DNA of 64,000 bases from an uncultured Sphingobacteriales bacterium (GTDB lineage Bacteria; Bacteroidota; Bacteroidia; Chitinophagales; Chitinophagaceae), in the NCBI GenBank assembly GCA_937991535.1, contig CALKHN010000041.1, positions 1 through 64,000 on the forward strand. Reading direction: 5' to 3'. Positions within the stretch are counted from its first letter, which is position 1, and each line of letters opens with the position of its first letter. A program made the position numbers and the translations under genes. The notes under the pieces were generated by a model that was not told where the DNA came from, did no database searches, and worked only from the letters and a program-made list of their open reading frames with translations. Shown here piece by piece: positions 57,150 to 64,000 of the stretch.

Positions 57150-58572
57150 TATTGAATATATCTTTTAATGCCCGCTTCGCTGCGTTGTGGCCACACATGC
57201 CATGCACACCTCCCCCGGGCGGTGTAGAGGAAGAACAGATGTACATTCCTTTTACTGAAGTTCTGTAAGGTGAAAAGCGCAGTGCAGGCCGGGTAAACAA
57301 TTGTCTGAGATTAATTATCCCCCCGTTAATGTCGCCGCCAATATAATTGGGATTATAGGATTCTATTTGCTCCGTATTCATTACATGCTTTGCCTGTATC
57401 CTTTCCCTGAAACCCGGCGCAAAACGTTCCACCTGTAACTCAATAGGCGCTGTCATATCTTTTACAGAGCCATTGGGCACATGGCAATAAGCCCAGGCAG
57501 TATGTTTTCCTTCCGGCGCCCGCGAATCATCAAATAAACTTTGCTGCGCCAACAATACAAAGGGTTTATCGGGGTGACCGCCATCCCATGTCAACTGTTC
57601 GGAAGCCGTTATTTCTTCAATCGTATTGCCGATATGAACAGTGCCTGCTGTTCTGCACGCTCCGGCTCTAAAAGGAATAGGCGCATCCAATGCCCAATCT
57701 ACCTTAAAAACGCCCATTCCATACCTGTATTTTTGTAGTTGCCATTTGTATAATGAAGAGAATTTATGCCCTGCAATCGTTAGCAATTGTTGTGGGGTTA
57801 CGTCAAATAAAATAGCCCTGCAAGCGGGCAACTGCTGCAATGAGCGAACATAAAAACTGGTTTCTATTTTGCCTCCCAAGGAAATAAAATAGGAGGCAAG
57901 TGCATTGGCTATCGTTTGCGATCCTCCTTTAGCAATAGGCCATCCTTTAAGATGTGCAGCCGCCATTAATACCAACCCTATAGCCGATGTGGTGAGGTTG
58001 CTTAATGGCTGGATAGCGTGCGCCGCCATGCCCGCAAAAAGCCCCCTGGCTGTTTTGGTACTAAATCTTTTTGCCAGATGTGTGGCAGATGTAATGGCTT
58101 TAAGCCCAAACTGAGCCATCGCCAGCGGATGTTTTGGAATGTGCAATGGGGCCAGTACATCAGCAGCGATTAATGGCCAGTTTTTTATTATGGGATTGAT
58201 AAGTTGAAAATATGGATCCTTATCTATGCCCAATGAATTCGCCGTTTCTTCGGGTGATGATTTCAAAATAGCTGCGGTTCCATCATCAAAAGGATGTGCA
58301 GCGGCAACAGGAGGATATATGTAGGAATAGCCATGTTGTTCGAGCGGCAGGCTGTTGAAAAAGGGTGAGCTAACCGCCATGGGATGAATGGCGGAACAAA
58401 CATCATGTACATAACCGGGCAGCGTAAGCTCTTTCGATCGCAAGCCGCCTCCAATCGCGTTCCCGCCTTCCAACACGAGTACGGAAAGCCCCGCCCGCTG
58501 TAAAGTAATAGCTGCCGCTAATCCGTTTGGACCTGACCCAACCACAACAGCGTCAAATTCCGTTTTCTGCAC
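57136..58572 (-). CDS. Phytoene-dehydrogenase-like FAD-dependent oxidoreductase
   Basis: A 478-residue flavoprotein of the CrtI/COG1233 type. The N-terminal FAD-binding Rossmann motif VVVGSGPNGLAAAITLQRAG (about 10-29) is followed by LEGGNAIGGGLRSKELTLPGYVHDVCSAIHP. The middle contains KGWPIAKGGSQTIANALASYF, and the C-terminal FAD motif is MYICSSSTPPGGGVHGMCGHNAAKRAL (about 440-466). Carotenoid genes (phytoene synthase, cyclase) are not in the window, so it could be one of the many relatives acting on other lipids or unknown substrates. It overlaps the enoyl-CoA hydratase gene end to end by 14 bp. Confidence 0.88.
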   Translation of the reverse strand: MQKTEFDAVVVGSGPNGLAAAITLQRAGLSVLVLEGGNAIGGGLRSKELTLPGYVHDVCSAIHPMAVSSPFFNSLPLEQHGYSYIYPPVAAAHPFDDGTAAILKSSPEETANSLGIDKDPYFQLINPIIKNWPLIAADVLAPLHIPKHPLAMAQFGLKAITSATHLAKRFSTKTARGLFAGMAAHAIQPLSNLTTSAIGLVLMAAAHLKGWPIAKGGSQTIANALASYFISLGGKIETSFYVRSLQQLPACRAILFDVTPQQLLTIAGHKFSSLYKWQLQKYRYGMGVFKVDWALDAPIPFRAGACRTAGTVHIGNTIEEITASEQLTWDGGHPDKPFVLLAQQSLFDDSRAPEGKHTAWAYCHVPNGSVKDMTAPIELQVERFAPGFRERIQAKHVMNTEQIESYNPNYIGGDINGGIINLRQLFTRPALRFSPYRTSVKGMYICSSSTPPGGGVHGMCGHNAAKRALKDIFNIKVP

Positions 58573-58691
58573 CAGCTTTTTTATTTTTAATTTTCGGTTA
58601 TCTCCCCAAAATATAAACGAATTCCCGCAACCATTTCTAAATGAACCGCAGCACTAAAATAATGCAGTGAGATCAATAAACCGTAAACTTG

Positions 58692-58699
58692 TAATTTTG
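58692..58699 (+). promoter_or_regulatory. -7 box upstream of fumC
   Basis: TAATTTTG exactly matches the Bacteroidota TAnnTTTG box, 66 bp before the fumC start codon. No clear TTTG is present at the -33 distance. Confidence 0.45.
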
Positions 58700-58765
58700 C
58701 AGCGCCGGCGGATAAGCCGCATGGTAACCGATTTTTTAACTTCTTTAAAATAGCTGCATACTACT

Positions 58766-60172
58766 ATGGATTACAGGATAGAAAAAGACACAATGGGGGA
58801 GGTAAAAGTTCCCGCTCATGCTTATTATGGCGCACAAACACAAAGAAGCATTGATAATTTTAAGATTGCACAGGATATTAACCGCATGCCGAAAGAAATT
58901 ATCAGCGCATTCGCTTACCTGAAAAAGGCAGCGGCACTTACTAACTTAGAAGCAGGTGTACTGCCTCGGGAAAAAGCAAAATTAATTGGCGGAGTTTGTG
59001 ATGAAATACTGGAGCATAAGTTAGATGATTATTTTCCGCTGGTAGTATGGCAAACCGGTAGCGGCACCCAAAGCAATATGAACGTTAATGAAGTAATAGC
59101 ATATCGCGGGCATGTATTGAACGGGGGCAAACTGGAAGACAAGGAAAAATTCTTACATCCCAATGATGATGTAAACAAATCCCAGTCGAGCAACGACACC
59201 TTTCCAACGGCAATGCATATTGCAGCCTATAAAATGCTGGCCGAAGTTACCATTCCGGGGATAGAAAAACTCAGGGATACACTGGCTGCCAAAAGCAAAG
59301 CATTTATGCATGTGGTAAAAATAGGCCGCACTCATTTTATGGATGCCACCCCGTTGACGCTTGGACAAGAATTCAGCGGTTATGTGTCGCAACTGGATCA
59401 CGGGCTTAAAGCCATTAAAAACACTTTACCGCATTTAAGTGAACTGGCTTTGGGGGGTACCGCTGTGGGAACAGGGATCAACACGCCGGAAGGCTATTCC
59501 GAAAATGTAGCCAAACATATTGCGGCTTTAACAGGACTACCTTTTATAACCGCAGAAAACAAATTTGAGGCCCTGGCTGCGCATGACGCAATTGTAGAAT
59601 CGCACGGCGCTTTAAAAACCATTGCGGTAAGCCTGATGAAAATTGCAAATGATATCCGCATGCTTTCATCCGGGCCACGGAGTGGCATAGGCGAAATTTT
59701 CATTCCCGACAATGAACCCGGCTCATCTATTATGCCCGGCAAGGTTAACCCTACGCAGTGCGAGGCCTTAACAATGATTGCGGCACAGGTAATGGGAAAT
59801 GATGTGGCAATCAATATTGGCGGAGCAACCGGGCATTTTGAACTGAATGTTTTTAAGCCGGTAATGATTTATAATTTTTTACACAGCGCCAGGCTGATAG
59901 GAGACGGCTGCGTAAGCTTTAATGACAGATGCGCTTCGGGTATAGAACCTATTGAAGCCAATATTAAAAAGCATGTAGACAATTCCCTGATGCTCGTAAC
60001 AGCACTCAATACAAAAATCGGTTATTATAAAGCTGCGGAAATTGCTCAGAAAGCACACAAAGAAGGTACCACATTAAAGGCTATGTCGGTTAAACTGGGT
60101 TATGTAACTCCGGAACAATTTGATGAATGGGTGCAGCCCGCTAACATGGTGGGTGTGATCAACCCCGAATAG
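58766..60172 (+). CDS. fumC: Class II fumarate hydratase
   Basis: Interconverts fumarate and L-malate in the TCA cycle; oxygen-stable, iron-independent homotetramer. The 468 residues are standard. Visible are the start [26 protein letters not shown], the substrate site [14 protein letters not shown] (about 98-111), [43 protein letters not shown] and the superfamily signature [17 protein letters not shown] (about 315-331) with the catalytic serine loop. Class II fumarases differ from aspartase and argininosuccinate lyase in these contexts, and the THxxDATP and N-terminal motifs favour FumC. A terminator follows at 60294. Confidence 0.97.
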   Translation: MDYRIEKDTMGEVKVPAHAYYGAQTQRSIDNFKIAQDINRMPKEIISAFAYLKKAAALTNLEAGVLPREKAKLIGGVCDEILEHKLDDYFPLVVWQTGSGTQSNMNVNEVIAYRGHVLNGGKLEDKEKFLHPNDDVNKSQSSNDTFPTAMHIAAYKMLAEVTIPGIEKLRDTLAAKSKAFMHVVKIGRTHFMDATPLTLGQEFSGYVSQLDHGLKAIKNTLPHLSELALGGTAVGTGINTPEGYSENVAKHIAALTGLPFITAENKFEALAAHDAIVESHGALKTIAVSLMKIANDIRMLSSGPRSGIGEIFIPDNEPGSSIMPGKVNPTQCEALTMIAAQVMGNDVAINIGGATGHFELNVFKPVMIYNFLHSARLIGDGCVSFNDRCASGIEPIEANIKKHVDNSLMLVTALNTKIGYYKAAEIAQKAHKEGTTLKAMSVKLGYVTPEQFDEWVQPANMVGVINPE

Positions 60173-60293
60173 GCAGAAGGTTGGAATGTAAGATTGTGAA
60201 ACGATGGCAGTTGCATAATCCAAGTCACAAGTTGACCGACACCTCACATGCTCATCTGACTCCTGATACCTGACAACTTTCCCATATAGCAAT

Positions 60294-60325
60294 AAGGCAT
60301 CTTACCAAACGGGAGATGCCTTTTG
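60294..60325 (+). terminator. Terminator after fumC
   Basis: AAGGCATCT (60294-60302) / AGATGCCTT (60314-60322), a perfect 9-bp stem with loop TACCAAACGGG, ending in TTTT on the plus strand, about 120 bp after the fumC stop. Confidence 0.75.
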
Positions 60326-60632
60326 CTTTAAACCAACTACAACATGAGAAAAAAGACGGAAATAAATATTTTGACACAGTTAGTATCCTTAAAACGGACT
60401 TTGTATAGGAATAGTATTTATATGCCGTAAATAATAAATGCAAAATTATACGCACATTACGCCATTCCATTTCCGGTGTGCGGAAAAACCTAAATTACCA
60501 TTTGGTAAGGAGCCTTACTTGTTCTAAAAAATATTACAATATTATCAGAATGAAGCATTTAATTCGCCTGCATTTTTTTTATCGGCCAAATTGAAAATAA
60601 ATGTAAAAATCAGAAAAAATATTTTGAACTAC

Positions 60633-60860
60633 GCTCCGTTTAAATAGCTCAGACATGTTAATCACAAATACATTTATATTCTCATTCCCTAAGCCATCAC
60701 CGGCAGGACGTTATAAACCCTGCTCATTAATTGTACCCTATGGCTGTGCTAATTGCACGGCTGCTTAATCCATACCCCAACAAACAAAGCCTGTTGACTG
60801 ATTTTACAACCTCTCAGCAACTTTGTAAACAAAAAACCCTCCTTTGCAGGAGGGTTTTTT
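60633..60860 (+). ncRNA. Candidate structured non-coding RNA
   Basis: Between the fumC terminator and the convergent lipoprotein gene lie about 500 bases with no coding frame, yet they end in a strong terminator of their own. Upstream of 60633 is TATTTTG (60620-60626), a -7-like box. Inside are three hairpins: GCAGG / CCTGC (60703-60723), GCTGTGC-TAATT-GCACGGC (60743-60761), and CAAAG...TTG.CTGA / TCAG.CAA..CTTTG (60785-60825), followed by the 13-bp terminator stem. An RNA of about 200-230 nt is therefore plausible. I could not match it to tmRNA (no tag sequence or CCA end), RNase P or a known riboswitch; a 6S-type RNA is possible but unproven. Confidence 0.35.
60831..60860. terminator. Strong bidirectional terminator
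   Basis: AAAAAACCCTCCT (60831-60843) - TTGC - AGGAGGGTTTTTT (60848-60860), a perfect 13-bp stem with T-runs in both directions. It lies 30 bp past the stop of the minus-strand lipoprotein gene and ends the plus-strand region where no protein gene is present. Confidence 0.9.
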
Positions 60861-60889
60861 GTTTATGGGAAGGATGATCCGTCTCCCGG

Positions 60890-61753
60890 TCATTTACATT
60901 CATATTCAAACCTGGTTAGCCCGTTAACCAGCGGTAGCCCATCTATTACATCACCCGATGCGTATACCTCTGTAACATAATCATCAGCAGAAAACTGATA
61001 ATTTTTATACTCCGTATTGTATGTTAATATTTCATTACCACCTGAATCATAAATTCTCACAATAATGGCCTCCAGCAGATTTTTTGACTTTGCTCCCATA
61101 TTTACTGCAAATAGATAAGGAGCCAGTTCATCCGCATCGGGAAAATAATATAAAAAATTTTTAACTGTTTTGACATCGTTATATTTAAGTTCAGATCTTA
61201 ATGCTGTTCTCTTGTCGCCTGAGGCTTCATTAACCTCCACCCCCACAAGGTTTTCATTAACCCATTCATATTTATAAACAAAAAAGGGCACATCCGTACT
61301 ATACGACATCACAAACCAATTTTTACCGTAAAGATGTCCGCCGGCATCATACGCATAGGTATATTTGTAACGATCAGAACTTGTGTCAGAAGGGTTCTCA
61401 AGCGTATTAAACTCTTTAATACGGCCGGCCCCATCAAGGAGAAAAAATTCATTATTGTTTATCCTGATGGTATCATTGATATAGGTAAGACTTGCCTGAA
61501 AATCCAAAGTCAGGGAAGTACTGTCAAACCATTCTATTTTTTCTGCAAGATTATTGGTTCCAGGCGTAATATGGAATGATCCATATCCTTTTCCTGTAGC
61601 CGAGTCATAAGGTGTTATAGAAGTTATAACACAATCATCACCTAACGGCGGGTTGCTTGTTACGCCAATTTCGCGGCTATATTCTTTCCTGCAGGAGCAG
61701 ATAAGAATACAAAACATTGAAATAGCAAATGCTGATCCACGTATTTGTGTCAT
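60890..61753 (-). CDS. Hypothetical lipoprotein
   Basis: A 287-residue predicted lipoprotein from the ATG at 61753 (MTQIRGSAFAISMFCILICSC; the frame opens 14 codons earlier, overlapping lspA). The lipobox ends LICSC, then RKEYSREIG. The mature part is beta-rich with repeated aromatic strands such as YKYTYAYDAGGHLYGKNW, FFVYKYEWVNENLVGVEV and EILTYNTEYKNYQF. This resembles the YD-like 'DUF4595-type' strand pattern seen in many Bacteroidota lipoproteins, but I do not place it in a family. It begins 19 bp after lspA, so a lipoprotein and its signal peptidase are co-transcribed. Confidence 0.8.
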   Translation of the reverse strand: MTQIRGSAFAISMFCILICSCRKEYSREIGVTSNPPLGDDCVITSITPYDSATGKGYGSFHITPGTNNLAEKIEWFDSTSLTLDFQASLTYINDTIRINNNEFFLLDGAGRIKEFNTLENPSDTSSDRYKYTYAYDAGGHLYGKNWFVMSYSTDVPFFVYKYEWVNENLVGVEVNEASGDKRTALRSELKYNDVKTVKNFLYYFPDADELAPYLFAVNMGAKSKNLLEAIIVRIYDSGGNEILTYNTEYKNYQFSADDYVTEVYASGDVIDGLPLVNGLTRFEYECK

Positions 61754-61772
61754 AAGTATTGCATCGCAGGCA

Positions 61773-62450
61773 TTATGATACCTGCACTTCATCATTTACG
61801 GTAGTGCTGGTCTCTACCGTTGGGTGCGGTTCCTTTTTTTTACGTTCAAAAAAACGTTTCTGAAAAAGCAATATAGTTATAACGCCAATGGAAATGGACG
61901 CATCCGCAATATTAAAAACCGGCCTGAAGAACTCAAATTCTTCTCCTCCCCAAAATGGAACCCACTCTGGAAAATGAGCATCGGTGATAATAGGAAAATA
62001 CAGCATATCTACCACACGACCGTGTAAAAAGCCGGCATAGCCTTCTTCCGGAAATATGGTGGATACATAGGGATTGAATATATCGCCGCTGTTTTCAAAT
62101 ATCAGCCCATAAAACATACTGTCTATAAGATTTCCGATAGCGCCTGCATATATTAAAGTAGCACAGATAATAAATCCCCTGTGATAGCCTTCTTTAATAA
62201 TATGCCGGATATAATATGTACCAAACACCACCGCAAAAAGCCTGAATAAGGTAAGGATGATCTTGCCCCATTCTCCGCCAAGCTTCCAGCCATAAGCCAT
62301 ACCCTCGTTTTCTATAAAATGCAGCCTGAACCATGAGCCTATGAGTAGCTTTTCTTCTCCCAGGTAAAAATTCGTCTTTATCCAAATTTTTAAACTCTGA
62401 TCAATAATAAGAATGGCCAGGGTGAGAAAAATAACAGATCTGAATTTCAC
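61773..62450 (-). CDS. lspA: Lipoprotein signal peptidase (signal peptidase II)
   Basis: Inner-membrane aspartyl peptidase that removes signal peptides from prolipoproteins. The two catalytic aspartates are in AGAIGNLIDSMFYG and VFNIADASISIG. Four helices are seen: SVIFLTLAILIIDQSLKIWI, the segment around IILTLFRLFAVVFGTYYI, GFIICATLIYAGAIGNLI and ISIGVITILLFQ. I chose the GTG at 62450 (VKFRSVIFLT), giving 225 residues, because the open frame beyond it (to ATG 62528) places 26 non-family residues before the first helix. The charged tail (RKKKEPHPTVETSTTVNDEVQVS) and the longer loop between the two aspartates are usual for Bacteroidota LspA. It precedes a lipoprotein gene. Confidence 0.93.
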   Translation of the reverse strand: MKFRSVIFLTLAILIIDQSLKIWIKTNFYLGEEKLLIGSWFRLHFIENEGMAYGWKLGGEWGKIILTLFRLFAVVFGTYYIRHIIKEGYHRGFIICATLIYAGAIGNLIDSMFYGLIFENSGDIFNPYVSTIFPEEGYAGFLHGRVVDMLYFPIITDAHFPEWVPFWGGEEFEFFRPVFNIADASISIGVITILLFQKRFFERKKKEPHPTVETSTTVNDEVQVS

Positions 62451-62614
62451 TATCAATAGTTTAAGCGCAAACCTACATGAAAAAGCTGATTTTCCGAACA
62501 CTTCGCCTGCCTGAAGCGGTTTTATCATTTAACAAAAGAGAAGGTATACTATTTAAAAAATACAATCCACTTTCACACGGTATACTACCAAATCAATTCG
62601 TTAACATTTTGATA

Positions 62615-62645
62615 TTGCTATCTATTTATCAATTTTGTACCTTTG
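62615..62645 (+). promoter_or_regulatory. Promoter of the small secreted protein gene
   Basis: TTG at 62615-62617, 20 nt, then TACCTTTG at 62638-62645, an exact TAnnTTTG match. The start codon chosen for the gene (62654) lies only 8 bp past the box, so the transcript would be almost leaderless unless a later ATG (about 62705) is used. Confidence 0.5.
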
Positions 62646-62653
62646 AACACTTC

Positions 62654-63001
62654 ATGGCAGCAAACAGTACATACAAACTAAAACATTATGGATCTGCAGT
62701 CTTTATGATTTTTACGCTGTTGTGGCTTACAGTCAGTACTTCTCTTATCGCAGATATTCAGCAAAAATTATACGGCAAAAATTCATCCCGTGCTTCTGCT
62801 CAGTCCATGGAAGAAAATACAAATCCATTTTCTGGTCTCAATGAAGAAAAGTGCAGTGCGAATACTTTTTCAGAATATTTGCACGAATCTTTAACACTTT
62901 CAGAATTTACACAACCCGATCTTGAACATAGCCGCCATACTGGTTCTCCTATTTATATTGCTTATTACGGAGAATTGATCTCTCCTCCTCCGGAAGTTTA
63001 G
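62654..63001 (+). CDS. Small membrane-anchored or secreted protein
   Basis: A 115-residue protein from the ATG at 62654 (MAANSTYKLKHYGSAVF); the open frame begins at 62477, but that part overlaps lspA and its promoter. One hydrophobic segment (about 17-34, VFMIFTLLWLTVSTSLIA) is followed by a polar Ser/Glu-rich tail of about 80 residues ending ISPPPEV. It is probably exported and anchored once. No family recognised. It is followed by a SulP permease 204 bp downstream on the same strand, and it may be an accessory protein or simply a neighbour. Confidence 0.6.
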   Translation: MAANSTYKLKHYGSAVFMIFTLLWLTVSTSLIADIQQKLYGKNSSRASAQSMEENTNPFSGLNEEKCSANTFSEYLHESLTLSEFTQPDLEHSRHTGSPIYIAYYGELISPPPEV

Positions 63002-63204
63002 TTATTCTTTTTTACTTCAACTCAAATAAACGGAACGTCTACTTTTAAGTGCCTGCATTTTAAATAATGCAAGTTGCGGAAACGGTGGGAAGTTCTTGTT
63101 TTATTTCCGTAATCCAACCGGTATCTATCCATAAATAATGGCAGATTAGCATCCGGTTAATACCTGGTTTGTAAAATTATATTTTTAAAAGCGGCGGGAA
63201 TATC

Positions 63205-64000
63205 ATGATAAGATTTCCTGTTATTCAATTGTTACAGAATATGAAAAACTGCATTACATCATATATCAGGAACTTTCCGGGTGATCTGGGTTCCTCTGTA
63301 GTAGTATTTTTAGTGGCTTTACCCCTTTGTTTGGGTATAGCTTTAGGCTCAAACGCTCCCTTATTCAGCGGCATTATTTCAGGCATTGTTGGGGGTATTG
63401 TTATAGGCGCCTTAAGCGGCTCTCAGTTGAGTGTGAGCGGTCCTGCAGCAGGGCTTACAGCCATAGTGGCGGGAGCTATAATAATGCTTCCGTCTTTTGA
63501 AGTTTTTTTACTCGCTGTGGTACTTTGTGGTGCGTTTCAATTGATACTTGGATTTGTTAAAGCGGGTGTTATAGGCGATTATATACCCAAAAGTGTGATT
63601 AAGGGAATGCTGGCGGCGATCGGGATTATTTTAATAGTAAAGCAAATACCGTATCTGATTGGCTACAACAGCAATCTTGAAGACGATCAGGCCTTTTTAC
63701 AATCCGATGGAGAGAATACATTTACGGGTATCTGGAGCGGGCTGGCACGGGTAACCCCGGCTGCATTACTGATTGGTATCATTTGCCTGGTTTTCCAGTT
63801 TTACTGGGGTTGCCTTGCAGAAAAAAAAGGGGGATGGATTAAACTTATTCCAGCTCCGCTACTGGTTGTATTGCTGGGCGTTGGAATCAACGAGTTCGTA
63901 AAATGGCAAAGTGGGGATTTTGCGCTCCGCCAGGAACACCTGGTTACTATTCCCGTAGCCTCCTCCGCCAATGAATTCTTTTCTTTTTTTACTTTTCCTG
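63205..64000 (+). CDS. SulP-family anion permease (partial, cut by window end)
   Basis: The first 265 residues of an inner-membrane SulP/SLC26 transporter for sulfate, bicarbonate or related anions. The start ATG at 63205 is uncertain; ATG 63241 (MKNCITSYIRNF) is equally good. The N-terminus IRNFPGDLGSSVVVFLVALPLCLGIALGSNAPLFSGIISGIVGG and LSGSQLSVSGPAAGLTAIVAGAI are the family's conserved TM1-3 region with the substrate-site GPAAG loop. GAFQLILGFVKAGVIGDYIPKSVIKGMLAAIGIILI follows. A C-terminal STAS domain or a carbonic-anhydrase partner would lie beyond the window. Confidence 0.92.
   Translation, partial: MIRFPVIQLLQNMKNCITSYIRNFPGDLGSSVVVFLVALPLCLGIALGSNAPLFSGIISGIVGGIVIGALSGSQLSVSGPAAGLTAIVAGAIIMLPSFEVFLLAVVLCGAFQLILGFVKAGVIGDYIPKSVIKGMLAAIGIILIVKQIPYLIGYNSNLEDDQAFLQSDGENTFTGIWSGLARVTPAALLIGIICLVFQFYWGCLAEKKGGWIKLIPAPLLVVLLGVGINEFVKWQSGDFALRQEHLVTIPVASSANEFFSFFTFP

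Noticed and set aside
60633..60860. tmRNA or tRNA gene
   Set aside because: No CCA-type acceptor end, no cloverleaf and no tag-peptide reading frame are visible.

Overview
The window is a stretch of bacterial chromosome from a member of the Bacteroidota. It most likely belongs to the Chitinophagaceae, judging by gene families and overall resemblance rather than by any search. Evidence for the phylum: three SusC/SusD pairs, an ECF sigma/FecR pair feeding an STN-type SusC, GldA, DUF5686 and TolB-like surface proteins, a SulP gene preceded by a small secreted protein, and promoters of the form TTTG - about 20 nt - TAnnTTTG. Most genes look like ordinary core or lineage-typical genes at moderate GC.

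Layout. 1-4.2 kb (minus): a metabolite:proton symporter, a 73-residue membrane protein, gldA and enolase. 4.3-7.4 kb (plus): acetyl-CoA synthetase and a lone Mrr-type restriction endonuclease. 7.5-9.9 kb (minus): a MarR regulator with a palindromic operator at its own start, then a large acyl-CoA dehydrogenase. 10-23.4 kb: two SusC/SusD pairs transcribed away from a shared 0.5-kb gap; the left pair is followed, after a terminator, by a 1104-residue FG-GAP/UnbV lipoprotein. 23.5-32 kb (minus): a regulated glycan locus in the order ECF sigma, FecR, STN-SusC, SusD, GH30 glycosidase, with an imperfect tandem repeat in the leader of the GH30 gene. 32-38 kb: a MazG-like pyrophosphohydrolase, a DUF5686 outer-membrane protein, and a plus-strand cluster (6-TM protein, winged-helix regulator, CreD, DgkA) with two copies of a near-perfect palindrome that look like operators.

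38-41 kb is the most disturbed region. A PepSY-TM protein is followed by the C-terminal third of a TonB-dependent receptor, which is broken by about 240 bp of an RHS-like protein. On the other side of that fragment lies a LuxR-type response regulator that has lost its N-terminus and is also frameshifted. 41-50 kb: a TolB-like/beta-barrel protein, an MBL-fold hydrolase, a 729-residue secreted protein whose C-terminus looks like a caspase-fold (clan CD) peptidase, a PhoB/PhoR-type two-component system and a polysaccharide deacetylase. 50.5-54.6 kb: gltX, then an accessory-looking stretch with a frameshifted small gene, a 17-bp perfect hairpin and an orphan 368-residue protein. 54.6-64 kb: DUF1080 protein, universal stress protein, enoyl-CoA hydratase, phytoene-dehydrogenase-like oxidoreductase, fumarase, a probable structured RNA ending in a strong terminator, a lipoprotein, lspA, a small secreted protein and a SulP permease cut by the window end.

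I did not find a clear new defence or mobile system. The best leads are the caspase-like secreted protein, the CreD-cluster operator pair, the RHS-scarred junction at 40.2-40.4 kb, the candidate RNA at 60.6-60.9 kb and the repeat leader upstream of the GH30 gene.
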